Below, one piece after another: positions 26,895-36,247 of a stretch of 64,000 nucleotides of DNA; position 1 is the first letter of the stretch, and every line of letters begins with the position of its first letter. The notes under the pieces were generated by a model. That model did not search any database. It was not told the origin of the DNA and worked only from the letters and a program-made list of their open reading frames with translations. This stretch comes from Shewanella sp. VB17 (GTDB lineage Bacteria > Pseudomonadota > Gammaproteobacteria > Enterobacterales > Shewanellaceae), in assembly GCF_013248905.1 (NCBI RefSeq), contig NZ_JABRVS010000001.1, positions 1,612,001 through 1,676,000 of the forward strand. The letters run 5' to 3'. The position numbers and the translations under genes were made by a program.

Positions 26895-28685
26895 ATGAAG
26901 CATATTAGAAACTTTTCGATTATTGCCCATATCGACCACGGTAAATCCACACTCTCAGATCGATTGATCCAAGAATGCGATGGTCTTTCTGCTCGTGAAA
27001 TGGAATCCCAAGTATTGGATTCAATGGACATTGAGCGTGAGCGTGGTATTACCATTAAAGCGCAGAGTGTGACGCTCGATTATGTTGCCCAAGATGGTGA
27101 AACATACCAGTTAAACTTCATTGATACACCAGGCCATGTTGACTTTTCTTATGAAGTCTCTCGTTCATTAGCGGCTTGTGAAGGCGCGCTGTTAGTGGTT
27201 GATGCAGGACAAGGGGTAGAGGCTCAGACACTCGCGAATTGTTACACTGCACTTGAAATGGAATTGGATGTTGTTCCTATATTGAACAAAATTGATCTCC
27301 CTCAAGCCGATCCTGATAGAGTAGCCGAAGAGATTGAAGACATCGTGGGTATTGAAGCCACTGATGCTGTTCGTTGTTCAGCGAAAACAGGCGTTGGTAT
27401 TAAAGACGTGCTTGAAGTGATCGTCGCACAAATACCAGCGCCGCAAGGTGAGACTGAAGGACCGCTACAGGCCTTAATTATTGACTCATGGTTCGATAGC
27501 TACCAAGGTGTTGTGTCATTGGTGCGTGTTAAACATGGCACCCTGAAAAAAGGCGACAAGTTTAAGGTCATGTCTACCGGACAAACTTATAACGCAGATC
27601 GTGTTGGTATTTTTACGCCTAAACAAACTGATACTCTGGAACTCAAAACCGGTGAAGTCGGCTTTGTTATCGCGGGCATTAAAGAGATCCATGGCGCGCC
27701 AGTTGGTGATACTTTAACCCATGCTAAGCATGGTGCAGAAAAGCCTCTTGCTGGTTTTAAAAAGGTTAAACCACAGGTTTATGCTGGTTTATTTCCTATT
27801 TCTACTGATGATTATGAGAACTTCCGTGATGCATTAAATAAGCTGAGCTTGAATGATGCTTCTTTGTTCTTTGAGCCTGAAACCTCATCGGCACTTGGCT
27901 TTGGTTTCCGTATTGGTTTCCTTGGCTTATTGCATATGGAGATCATTCAAGAACGGCTTGAACGTGAATATAATTTGGATCTTATTACCACAGCCCCGAC
28001 CGTAGTATATGAAATAGTGACCACCAATGGTGATACCATTTATGTCGATAATCCATCAGACCTTCCAGCCATAAACAACATTGCTGAGATGCGCGAACCC
28101 ATTGTTGAAACCAATATTTTGGTGCCAAAAGAATACCTTGGTAACGTGATCACCCTTTGTATTGAAAAACGTGGTGTGCAGAAAAACTTGGTTTATCACG
28201 GTAATCAAGTTGCGCTTAGCTATGAGTTACCTATGGCTGAAGTGGTGATGGACTTCTTTGACCGCCTCAAATCAACGAGCCGTGGTTACGCGTCTCTTGA
28301 ATATAATTTTATTCGTTTTGAGCCTGCTGACATGGTGCGCTTAGATATTTTGATCAATGGTGATAGAGTTGATGCACTTGCGATGATTATCCATAAAGGG
28401 CTCATTCGCAGCAAGGGTCTAGCACTTGTAAATAAAATGAAAGAACTTATTCCTAGGCAGATGTTTGACATTGCTGTTCAAGCAGCGGTAGGCAGCCAGG
28501 TTATTGCACGTTCTTCGATTAAAGCGATGCGTAAAGATGTCACAGCTAAGTGTTATGGTGGTGATGTTTCTCGTAAGAAAAAGTTATTGAATAAGCAAAA
28601 AGAAGGCAAAAAACGCATGAAGCAAGTTGGTAATGTGGAAGTGCCACAAGAAGCCTTCCTTGCGGTATTGAAACTTAATGATTAA
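26895..28685 (+). CDS. lepA: elongation factor 4 LepA
   Basis: Ribosomal GTPase (EF4) that acts in translation initiation and back-translocation. It has 596 residues. It has the G1 motif AHIDHGKST at the N-terminus, RGITIKAQ, DTPGHVDF, NKIDLP, and a C-terminal LepA-specific domain ending KRMKQVGNVEVPQEAFLAVLK. It is first in the conserved lepA-lepB-rnc-era run. A hairpin follows before lepB. Confidence 0.97.
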   Translation: MKHIRNFSIIAHIDHGKSTLSDRLIQECDGLSAREMESQVLDSMDIERERGITIKAQSVTLDYVAQDGETYQLNFIDTPGHVDFSYEVSRSLAACEGALLVVDAGQGVEAQTLANCYTALEMELDVVPILNKIDLPQADPDRVAEEIEDIVGIEATDAVRCSAKTGVGIKDVLEVIVAQIPAPQGETEGPLQALIIDSWFDSYQGVVSLVRVKHGTLKKGDKFKVMSTGQTYNADRVGIFTPKQTDTLELKTGEVGFVIAGIKEIHGAPVGDTLTHAKHGAEKPLAGFKKVKPQVYAGLFPISTDDYENFRDALNKLSLNDASLFFEPETSSALGFGFRIGFLGLLHMEIIQERLEREYNLDLITTAPTVVYEIVTTNGDTIYVDNPSDLPAINNIAEMREPIVETNILVPKEYLGNVITLCIEKRGVQKNLVYHGNQVALSYELPMAEVVMDFFDRLKSTSRGYASLEYNFIRFEPADMVRLDILINGDRVDALAMIIHKGLIRSKGLALVNKMKELIPRQMFDIAVQAAVGSQVIARSSIKAMRKDVTAKCYGGDVSRKKKLLNKQKEGKKRMKQVGNVEVPQEAFLAVLKLND

Positions 28686-28712
28686 TGCCACAATGGTTAA
28701 TTGTTGTTAAAT

Positions 28713-28739
28713 GAAAGCGCCGCAGTTTGCGGCGCTTTC
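28713..28739 (+). terminator. hairpin after lepA
   Basis: GAAAGCGCCGC (28713-28723), loop AGTTT, GCGGCGCTTTC (28729-28739), an 11-bp perfect stem. The U-tract is weak, so it may attenuate transcription into lepB rather than stop it. Confidence 0.65.
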
Positions 28740-28823
28740 ATTAGTGAAGTATAAATGTGTTATCGATTCACTAACTGAGTTAGTGATTACTAATGTTTAG
28801 TTTATGGCAGGAGTTAATTATTT

Positions 28824-29741
28824 ATGGCAGCCTATTTTTCCCTAATTTTGGTATTAGTGACCTTATGCACCGGCTTGATTTGGATGCTTGATGCGTTGTT
28901 ACTTGCACCTAAGCGTCGTGAAAAACTTGCGATGGCCCAAGCTGGTGATGCAAATATCAGTGATGACATTGCCGAAAAAATTACCCGTGAACCGGCGCTC
29001 GTTGAAACCGCTCGCTCCATGTTCCCTGTTATTGCATTTGTACTGGTGTTACGTTCATTTATCTATGAACCATTTCAGATCCCGTCGGGTTCTATGATGC
29101 CAACACTATTAGTCGGCGACTTTATTTTAGTTGAAAAGTTTACTTATGGACTTAAAGATCCGGTTTGGCGTAGCCAGCTGGTTGACAATGGTAAACCGGA
29201 ACGTGGTGATGTGGCGGTATTTAAGTACCCAGTTAATCCTCAAATAGATTACATTAAGCGGGTTGTTGGCCTGCCCGGTGATCGCATTGTCTATCGGAAT
29301 AAGCAGCTTTATATTCAGCCTGCTTGTGCCGAAGGAGTAGCGTCTTGCCCTGAGCTTGAACAGGTATCACGCGTGTCAGTCAATCAAGGTGAATTTACGC
29401 ATAATGGGACTCCTTTATTGCGTTATACAGAAAAGTTGGGTGATGTGAGTCATGATATATTGATTGATCCGAGTCGCCCAGATCCCACTAATTATTATTT
29501 CCGTGAAGGGAATTTACCTGTAGGTGAATTTATTGTCCCTGAAGGACAATACTTTATGATGGGTGATAACCGTGACAACAGCACAGATAGTCGTTTTTGG
29601 GGCTTTGTGCCAGAAGGCAACTTAGTGGGTAAAGCGGTGGCTATTTGGATAAGTTTTGAATTTGACCGAGCTAAAGCTGATTTATTACCAACATGGATCC
29701 CAACGGGTGTCCGTTTTGAACGTGTAGGCGGTATCACTTAA
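28824..29741 (+). CDS. lepB: signal peptidase I LepB
   Basis: Inner-membrane serine protease that removes signal peptides. It has 305 residues. Two N-terminal membrane helices (residues 4-25 and about 67-82) are followed by the periplasmic catalytic domain. The Ser-Lys dyad is Ser90 (PSGSMMPTL) and Lys145 (YIKRVVGLPGD); GDNRDNSTDSR is box E. One base separates it from rnc. Confidence 0.96.
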   Translation: MAAYFSLILVLVTLCTGLIWMLDALLLAPKRREKLAMAQAGDANISDDIAEKITREPALVETARSMFPVIAFVLVLRSFIYEPFQIPSGSMMPTLLVGDFILVEKFTYGLKDPVWRSQLVDNGKPERGDVAVFKYPVNPQIDYIKRVVGLPGDRIVYRNKQLYIQPACAEGVASCPELEQVSRVSVNQGEFTHNGTPLLRYTEKLGDVSHDILIDPSRPDPTNYYFREGNLPVGEFIVPEGQYFMMGDNRDNSTDSRFWGFVPEGNLVGKAVAIWISFEFDRAKADLLPTWIPTGVRFERVGGIT

Positions 29742-29742
29742 C

Positions 29743-30420
29743 ATGGAACCGATTAAAAACATACCTAGACTTTGTAGAACATTAGGTTATGCCTTTAATG
29801 ATCAAGCTTTACTTGACCATGCTCTGACTCATCGAAGTGCTGCTAGCAAGCACAATGAACGATTAGAATTCCTTGGTGATTCGATCTTATCAGTGATCAT
29901 TTCTGATGTGCTGTTTCATCAATTTCCTAAGGTAACAGAAGGCGATTTAAGTCGCATGCGAGCAACACTCGTGTGCGGTAAAATGTTGGCCGAGATAGGA
30001 TTTGAATTTAAGTTAGGTGACTACCTAAAATTAGGTCCTGGTGAATTGAAAAGTGGAGGTTTTCGCCGCGAATCTATTATCGCCGATGCTGTTGAAGCCA
30101 TTATTGGTGCTATTTATCTTGATTCTGATTTAGAAGTGACGCGTGCCTTAGTGCTAAAATGGTATCAATCGCGCCTTGAGGTGATAGAACCGATTAATCA
30201 AAAAGATCCAAAAACCTTGTTGCAAGAATTACTGCAAGGTTTTAAAAAGCCACTTCCTGTCTATAAAGTGACAGACATTAAAGGGGAAGCCCATGCGCAA
30301 ACCTTTACGATTGAATGTTATGTTGATGAGCTGACTAAGCCCGTTGTTGGGATTGCCAGTTCTCGAAGAAAAGCCGAGCAGCTCGCTGCTGCCGAAGCTT
30401 TGGAGTTAATTAAGCGATGA
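29743..30420 (+). CDS. rnc: ribonuclease III
   Basis: Double-strand-specific endoribonuclease that processes rRNA and many mRNAs and sRNA-mRNA duplexes. It has 225 residues. The RNase III signature NERLEFLGDSIL carries the metal-binding acidic residues, with the second acidic cluster ADAVEAIIGAIYLD; a C-terminal double-stranded RNA-binding domain ends SSRRKAEQLAAAEAL. Its TGA overlaps the era ATG. Confidence 0.97.
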   Translation: MEPIKNIPRLCRTLGYAFNDQALLDHALTHRSAASKHNERLEFLGDSILSVIISDVLFHQFPKVTEGDLSRMRATLVCGKMLAEIGFEFKLGDYLKLGPGELKSGGFRRESIIADAVEAIIGAIYLDSDLEVTRALVLKWYQSRLEVIEPINQKDPKTLLQELLQGFKKPLPVYKVTDIKGEAHAQTFTIECYVDELTKPVVGIASSRRKAEQLAAAEALELIKR

Positions 30421-31406
30421 GCAAGCAAGATAGCAGTGGTAAAAACCAGCCGAGTTTAGACGATCTTTTGGCACAAATGAATAATCCATCATCAGCGACA
30501 AAATATGATGTGACTTATTGTGGCATGGTAGCGATTGTTGGTCGTCCTAACGTAGGTAAATCAACACTGCTGAACAATCTACTTGGTCAAAAAATCAGTA
30601 TTACGTCTAAAAAACCGCAAACGACACGTCATCGTATTATGGGGATCCATACTGATGCAGCACGTCAGGTGGTGTTTATCGATACTCCAGGTTTACACAT
30701 GGAAGAGAAACGGGCCATTAATCGTCTAATGAACCGTGCAGCAGCCAGTTCATTAGCGGAAGTGTGTTTGGTTATTTTCGTTGTTGATGGTATGAATTGG
30801 ACCGAAGATGATGAAATGGTACTGCGTAAATTGCAAAGCCGTGACGATGGCCGTAAAACCTTATTAGCGGTGAATAAAGTCGATAACATCAAAAATAAAG
30901 AAGAGTTATTTCCTTATCTTGAGACTTTATCAGCCAAGTTTCCTTTCGATGAAATTTTACCGATCTCAGCGACTAAAGGCACTAACGTACAACGTATTTT
31001 AGAGATGTCAGTCGCAGCGCTACCAGAGTCGCCTCATTTTTTCCCTGAAGACTATGTGACGGATCGCTCACAAAAATTTATGGCTTCAGAAATTGTTCGT
31101 GAAAAATTGATGCGCTTCCTCGGTGATGAACTCCCTTATGATGCGACGGTTGAAATTGAACAATTTAAAATGATGGAAAACGGTGTTTATCAAATCAATG
31201 CCTTAGTACTGGTCGAACGTGAAACGCAAAAGCGGATGGTCATTGGCAATAAAGGCGATCGTATCAAGAAAATAAGCTCTGCTGCTCGAGTGGACATGGA
31301 AGCCTTATTTGATAATAAGGTCTTCTTAGAAATGTGGGTTAAAGTCAAATCTGGTTGGGCCGATGATGAGCGGGCCTTACGCAGCTTAGGTTATGGCGAC
31401 GAATAA
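30417..31406 (+). CDS. era: GTPase Era
   Basis: GTPase that binds 16S rRNA and is needed for 30S subunit maturation. It has 329 residues, longer than E. coli Era (301) because of about 28 extra N-terminal residues before CGMVAIVGRPNVGKST; an internal ATG at 30477 would give a nearly standard length. The upstream ATG overlaps the rnc stop (ATGA) and is kept. The KH domain with VIGNKGDRIKKI is present at the C-terminus. Confidence 0.95.
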   Translation: MSKQDSSGKNQPSLDDLLAQMNNPSSATKYDVTYCGMVAIVGRPNVGKSTLLNNLLGQKISITSKKPQTTRHRIMGIHTDAARQVVFIDTPGLHMEEKRAINRLMNRAAASSLAEVCLVIFVVDGMNWTEDDEMVLRKLQSRDDGRKTLLAVNKVDNIKNKEELFPYLETLSAKFPFDEILPISATKGTNVQRILEMSVAALPESPHFFPEDYVTDRSQKFMASEIVREKLMRFLGDELPYDATVEIEQFKMMENGVYQINALVLVERETQKRMVIGNKGDRIKKISSAARVDMEALFDNKVFLEMWVKVKSGWADDERALRSLGYGDE

Positions 31407-31490
31407 TTCCCATTTGATATTATGCCTTTCAGCTTTGTCTGATGGGCATTTTTTGTCATGTGCCTAGCGATTTTTTGGTAAAGGTGGGCA

Positions 31491-32186
31491 ATGATGTTAC
31501 GTGGCTATGTATTGCATACTCGACCTTTTCGTGACTCTAGTGTGATCGTCAATATGTTGGTTGATGGTCAAGGCCGTGTCGATTGTGTGGCACGCTTAGG
31601 CAGTGGAAAAACATCGATTAAAAGTATACTTCAGCCTTTTCAGCCGCTTATTTTTGAATTGTCAGGTCGTAGTGGTTTAAAAAACTTGATCCAACTTGAA
31701 GCTGGTAGCCCAGCTGTGCCCATCAGTGGCGAGGTAAGTTTTGCCGGTTTTTATCTCAATGAATTGCTCGTTCGCTGCATTAGTGTCGATCATGGCGCCG
31801 AGCAGCTTTTTTTTGTTTATCACAAAACCTTAATGGCCATGGCGGGTGGTTTTTGCCAGAGTCAGCTGCGTTATTTTGAGCTTAGCCTGCTGCAAGAAAT
31901 AGGCTTGATGCCGACCCTTCACGTAGACACTTCTCAGGATGCAATAGAAGCCGATTATTATTATAGGCTTTTACCTGATGAGGGGTTTGTCAGTGCGCTT
32001 GGGCCTAAAACAACGCACTATCGTGGTGAAATGTTGTTATCGCTGCAAAGTCACTGTCTGCAACCAGAGCATTTTACCCAAGCTAAGCATCTTATGCGAT
32101 CGTTATTAGCCCCCTGTTTAGGCGATAAACCCCTTAAATCCCGAGCCTTATTCAAACATAAAGCCAAATCTCAGTATGCTAGATAA
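31491..32186 (+). CDS. recO: DNA repair protein RecO
   Basis: Recombination mediator that with RecR loads RecA onto SSB-coated DNA. It has 231 residues. The N-terminal OB-fold region (RGYVLHTRPFRDSSVIVNML) and the helical C-terminal half are typical. Gammaproteobacterial RecO lacks the zinc cysteines, as here. AAGGTGGG lies just upstream of the ATG. Confidence 0.93.
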   Translation: MMLRGYVLHTRPFRDSSVIVNMLVDGQGRVDCVARLGSGKTSIKSILQPFQPLIFELSGRSGLKNLIQLEAGSPAVPISGEVSFAGFYLNELLVRCISVDHGAEQLFFVYHKTLMAMAGGFCQSQLRYFELSLLQEIGLMPTLHVDTSQDAIEADYYYRLLPDEGFVSALGPKTTHYRGEMLLSLQSHCLQPEHFTQAKHLMRSLLAPCLGDKPLKSRALFKHKAKSQYAR

Positions 32187-32254
32187 TGGGGGCTGTTTTT
32201 TCATTATTAAATTAGTACAATACCTACAAATAATTTTATACCGAAGGATATCTC

Positions 32255-32992
32255 ATGAGTCGTATTTTACTTGGTGTGAATATTGATCACATAGCGACAT
32301 TACGTCAGGCCCGTGGTGTCTCATATCCTGATCCTGTTCATGCCGCAGCGGTTGCCGAACATGCAGGTGCAGAGGGCATTACTGTGCATTTGCGTGAAGA
32401 TAGGCGTCATATCGTCGACAGAGATATTTATTTACTGGCTAAGACAATAAAAACCCGAATGAACTTCGAAATGGCCGTCACTGATGAGATGCTAGATATT
32501 GCCTGTGAAGTTAAGCCTACATATGTCTGCCTTGTGCCAGAGAAGCGTGAAGAGCTCACCACTGAAGGTGGTTTGGATGTTGCCGGTCAAATGGGCAAAA
32601 TTGCCGCGGCGGTACAACGTCTTAATGATGAAGGGATTAAAGTATCACTGTTTATTGATGCGGATAAAAAACAGATAGATGCAGCGGTTGAAGTGGGTGC
32701 GCCCGTGATTGAAATTCACACAGGTTGCTATGCTGATGCGACGAATGGTGTTGATGTAGCTAAAGAGTTGGCTCGCATTACTGATATGGCGAGCTACGCG
32801 CATGCTAAAGGCTTAATCGTTAACGCAGGTCATGGTCTTCACTATCAAAACGTTAAACCCATAGCTGCTATCCCTGAGCTGCATGAACTTAATATTGGTC
32901 ACTCAATTATCGCTCGTGCTGCGATAGACGGTTTAGCCACAGCAGTAAAAGACATGAAACAGCTCATGAACGAAGGACGCCGCGGAGAATAA
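32255..32992 (+). CDS. pdxJ: pyridoxine 5'-phosphate synthase PdxJ
   Basis: Closes the ring of vitamin B6, condensing 1-deoxyxylulose 5-phosphate with 3-amino-2-oxopropyl phosphate. It has 245 residues. The beginning LLGVNIDHIATLRQARG, HLREDRRHI, and the C-terminal GHGLHYQNVKPIA / ELNIGHSIIARA motifs are diagnostic. AAGGA precedes the ATG. acpS follows after 90 bp. Confidence 0.97.
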   Translation: MSRILLGVNIDHIATLRQARGVSYPDPVHAAAVAEHAGAEGITVHLREDRRHIVDRDIYLLAKTIKTRMNFEMAVTDEMLDIACEVKPTYVCLVPEKREELTTEGGLDVAGQMGKIAAAVQRLNDEGIKVSLFIDADKKQIDAAVEVGAPVIEIHTGCYADATNGVDVAKELARITDMASYAHAKGLIVNAGHGLHYQNVKPIAAIPELHELNIGHSIIARAAIDGLATAVKDMKQLMNEGRRGE

Positions 32993-33082
32993 GTGACAAG
33001 GTTTTAAAGTTTGTGATGTTCTTGTGTGTTTTGAACTTAAGGCTCACAAATTTATACAACATTTTTGTTTTTAAGGAGAGGT

Positions 33083-33478
33083 ATGATTGTTGGCCTAGGT
33101 ACCGATATTGTCGAGATAGAACGTATCGAACAGAAAGTACCAGCGGCAGGCAATCATCTCGCGCTGGCTACATGTCGTTTGGCAAAGCGGGTGCTAACAG
33201 AGCCTGAGCTGGCACTCTTTGTTGCTTCATCTCAGCCGGGACGATATTTAGCAAAACGTTTCGCTGCTAAAGAAGCTGCAGCAAAAGCATTGGGAACCGG
33301 GATTGGGCGCGGCGTCTCATTTCAACATATCGAAATAAGCAACAATGACAATGGTGCTCCTGTGGTGAGTTTTACCGGTGGTGCTGCCGAGCGGCTGGCT
33401 CTGCTCGGCGGTACTGGTGGGCATATCTCTATTGCAGATGAAAGGTATTACGCGACGGCAACCGTGATCCTTGAATGA
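33083..33478 (+). CDS. acpS: holo-[acyl-carrier-protein] synthase AcpS
   Basis: Transfers 4'-phosphopantetheine from CoA to acyl carrier protein. It has 131 residues. The N-terminal GLGTDIVEIERIE and RYLAKRFAAKEAAAKALGTG motifs carry the metal-binding Asp and Glu. ATG 33083 is preceded by AAGGAG. An upstream in-frame extension (from 33065) is not supported. Last gene of the housekeeping run. Confidence 0.96.
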   Translation: MIVGLGTDIVEIERIEQKVPAAGNHLALATCRLAKRVLTEPELALFVASSQPGRYLAKRFAAKEAAAKALGTGIGRGVSFQHIEISNNDNGAPVVSFTGGAAERLALLGGTGGHISIADERYYATATVILE

Positions 33479-33544
33479 TAAAGAATGTAATCTTGTGTGT
33501 GGTTTGCAATGGCCCGTTTACCATAATTGTCTCAAGGAAGATGA

Positions 33545-33937
33545 ATGAAGTGTCCTACAGATGGAAATATATTAAAAGCGGGTGAAGTCGAAGCGCATGC
33601 AGGTTATGGCTGTTCATCATGTAAAGGTGCTTGGTTACCTAAAAGCTATGTTGCTTCACTCAAATATACCAAAGAATTTGAGCCAGAAAAATTTTGGACG
33701 AATTTAACCAATAAACCTCATCACATCACTCAATTTAGGTGTCCATCAAACTGCGGTGTTTTACACTCTATTGATGATTTAGCAGGCATTAAGTATTGCT
33801 CTACATGTTTGGGAATGTGGTTTGAGTCAAGCACATTAACAATGATGCTTAAAGGTTATCGTAATAAAAAAGAGCCTGTGACTATTACCGATGCAACAAT
33901 GGGCTTTTTTGACATTATTGGGCATTTACTGCCATAG
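33545..33937 (+). CDS. double zinc-ribbon protein (zf-TFIIB type)
   Basis: A 130-residue protein with two zinc-ribbon modules. The first pairs CPTDG (residue 3) with CSSCKGAW (residues 23-30). The second pairs CPSNCG (near 65) with CSTCLGMWFE (near 83). The C-x-x-C-x-G-x-W knuckle is the mark of the zf-TFIIB (PF13453-like) family, small cytoplasmic proteins of unknown role. SD AAGGAAG precedes the ATG. Not part of a clear operon. Confidence 0.78.
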   Translation: MKCPTDGNILKAGEVEAHAGYGCSSCKGAWLPKSYVASLKYTKEFEPEKFWTNLTNKPHHITQFRCPSNCGVLHSIDDLAGIKYCSTCLGMWFESSTLTMMLKGYRNKKEPVTITDATMGFFDIIGHLLP

Positions 33938-33991
33938 CGACATAACGAATTACTGAATTTAATCATACTGGTGGGGAATAAGTTAAAAATA

Positions 33992-34189
33992 ATGATGGCA
34001 CAAGTCGAAACCGCGATTGAGGTCGCTTATCAAAATCAAATATCATCTCTATATAATGTATTGTCAAATGCCATACTGATGGCTAATGGTAATGATAGCC
34101 AACTTCACGAAGCAGAAACGCTGTTTTCCACCGGTTTAGACTTTGCATCTGACGTTCGTTCTCGTGCAAGAAAAGCTGCTGGGTTATAA
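33992..34189 (+). CDS. small hypothetical protein
   Basis: About 65 residues, alpha-helical in character (AQVETAIEVAYQNQISSLYN...FASDVRSRARKAAGL), with no membrane segment or known motif. The start is uncertain: GTG 33971, ATG 33992 or ATG 33995, none with a good ribosome binding site. I do not recognise a family. Confidence 0.45.
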   Translation: MMAQVETAIEVAYQNQISSLYNVLSNAILMANGNDSQLHEAETLFSTGLDFASDVRSRARKAAGL

Positions 34190-34429
34190 GTTTGACCAAA
34201 ACTAATAACGTTTCTGTTTAACAGCTAATTCGGCATGCATGCCTTTTGAACATAGAGTTTAGCTACGAGAAACTTCGCCTTGCTTTGAAACATGCAACAT
34301 GCAACAGGAAAGAGGTGAAAACGGACGGTAATTGGCAGCTTGCACGTTATTGTTTTATTATTGAGCTGTAGGAACAATATAATTTTGCTCCACATTCTAG
34401 GTGGATGTACACACCATGGAGGATTGCAA

Positions 34430-34732
34430 TTGCCAAATAAACCTTGGGTAAATATTTATAATCATATCTATGAAGATTGCATCGTAGGCAATACTGCAGG
34501 GCTAGAACTGCTTAAAAAAGCGATAGATAAAGCATTGGCTGAAGGTGACTGTCAGATGGAGGATGAAATGGAGTCTGATTTTATCTCTATTTATTCGACA
34601 GAAGATGTGCTTCCTGAAGAGAAGCAAAGTAAAACCTCTAAATTTATCGGTATATTCATTATGTCATTACTCTTTATTTGGCTTGTAGCGCTTCCCACTC
34701 TAGGGATTTACAAGTTATGGGCGACACTGTAG
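34430..34732 (+). CDS. small hypothetical C-tail-anchored membrane protein
   Basis: About 100 residues if started at TTG 34430, which has GGAGG 7 nt upstream (34418-34422). The frame extends further up, but that part has no ribosome binding site. The body is acidic and soluble (NIYNHIYEDCIVG...EGDCQMEDEMESDF) and a single hydrophobic segment near the C-terminus (FIMSLLFIWLVALPTLGIY) would anchor it in the inner membrane. Family unknown. A terminator follows directly. Confidence 0.55.
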   Translation: MPNKPWVNIYNHIYEDCIVGNTAGLELLKKAIDKALAEGDCQMEDEMESDFISIYSTEDVLPEEKQSKTSKFIGIFIMSLLFIWLVALPTLGIYKLWATL

Positions 34733-34745
34733 TTAATTGTTATTT

Positions 34746-34774
34746 AACCACAAAAAGACTTGTGGTTATTTTTC
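34746..34774 (+). terminator. rho-independent terminator
   Basis: AACCACAA (34746-34753), loop AAAGAC, TTGTGGTT (34760-34767), then ATTTTTCTT. Confidence 0.82.
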
Positions 34775-35410
34775 TTACTAATCATTTAATAAGATAAACA
34801 GATACTCATTCATTTCACTTTTCGGTTGTCCTTAGACTAAAGTCGTGATTGTTTCACAAAAAATTACTGATATATTTCTTAGGAATGAGTACCGCGATAT
34901 AGCGTCGGTTATTCCTAAAATCTCAGGACGACTTTACCCTATCTGGTATTTTTTATTTATAGCAACAAGTTATTACCTATATGTTGCAATGTTTAACACT
35001 TGAGCTGGGAAATCCCCTCTGATATTCCAAAGCATAAGGGGATGCGTGACAAGACCTAAAGCCCTAAGTTGATCTCCTTTCCTACAGTGTCATTGTTGTA
35101 AAAAATAATATCTTGTTGTTTTTATTGTTAACTTTAGGTGTTGAGTTCTTAAGATTACGATCAGGCATAAAATAAAAAATTTAGTCTAGGGGTTTTAAGT
35201 CCAATGGTACGGTTTGTACTATAATCAATAACTTTCTAATGTATAACAATATAATAGGTATCATCACACTACTTTTCTCCGTCAGTCGAATACCTTAATA
35301 TCAATTTAGCCCCTTTAGATATTGATCGTTTATGTAACCGTGACTATCTATTTTGAGATGACCTTGATAATTTAAATCTGAGTTATATAAATCAATTTAT
35401 AAGGTACGTC
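34775..35410. other. AT-rich non-coding region with one inverted repeat
   Basis: About 640 bp without a coding frame. It contains TTAGGAAT (34879-34886) and ATTCCTAA (34911-34918) as an inverted repeat with an internal ACCG/CGGT pairing, possibly the end of a degraded element. The rest is featureless AT-rich DNA upstream of the protease-like gene. Confidence 0.45.
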
Positions 35411-36043
35411 ATGCTTATTGGTAAATACGCAAATCCTGAGTTATCAGCAATATATAAGAGAAAAGACATACATCAAGGTAATCATGCTCCCACAGCAAGT
35501 GATTGGTGGGCTAATGATCCTACATTATTACGACAAGGCCCCTCAACACGAAGACCTAAAGGTAATGGGATCTGTAAAGGTACCGCGAGTGCATGGTGCA
35601 TCGCATTTCTTAATCAGGTACCTGAAGCTACTGAGTCTCAAGGGTATGAGGGCTATTATGAAAATTATTTAAGATTTCAAGCCACGATGATAAAAGATTT
35701 TGAGGGAGATATAGACTCCCATCTACGGGCATTTAACAATTTAGGTATCGATACTAAGGTTAATGTTGTTAAGCAAATACAAATTGTGGATCTTCATGTA
35801 AACATGATCCCAACTACGGGCAGGTGGGCTGCTTATATATCACTTTGTAAGCATGATATCGCAATAGGAGGTGATAATTCTACCGGCCGCTATTATATTA
35901 ATGAGCCTAACACCGGATTATTAACTTACCTCACATTAATTAACTTTCTAAACGACTTGAATAGTTATATGAGATCTTTTCGGATTCAAAGAAGAGTACA
36001 GATCTATACGAAAGTTAAATTTTGGATAGTCAAAAAGAAGTAA
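35411..36043 (+). CDS. YopT/C58-like cysteine protease candidate
   Basis: A 210-residue protein with the sequential pattern of peptidase family C58 (YopT, AvrPphB). Cys55 is in GNGICKGTASAWCIAFLN (family G-x-C-x-x-x-x-x-W). His148 is in CKHDIAIGG, and YYINEPNTGLLTY (residues 161-173) fits the D-P-N-x-G strand, with Glu165 where the usual Asp sits. No signal peptide or membrane segment, so it would be cytosolic or delivered by a secretion system. The ATG has AAGG upstream. It lies alone in AT-rich DNA, suggesting acquisition. The assignment is by motif order and spacing only. Confidence 0.55.
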   Translation: MLIGKYANPELSAIYKRKDIHQGNHAPTASDWWANDPTLLRQGPSTRRPKGNGICKGTASAWCIAFLNQVPEATESQGYEGYYENYLRFQATMIKDFEGDIDSHLRAFNNLGIDTKVNVVKQIQIVDLHVNMIPTTGRWAAYISLCKHDIAIGGDNSTGRYYINEPNTGLLTYLTLINFLNDLNSYMRSFRIQRRVQIYTKVKFWIVKKK

Positions 36044-36247
36044 GTTGTTACACATTCACAATTTAAAGCTTAAATAGTAAACGATAAGTATTACCCATTG
36101 ATATCTAATATAGTGCACTAGCTTACAAATGACTTAACAGGAAGTCACCATTTTCTCATCAATGTGCCTTGAATGGAAAAACCTGAAATGTGAAGTGGTT
36201 AATTATTTAATATAATGGGTACAATAAAATAAAAACAAGGTGTTAGT

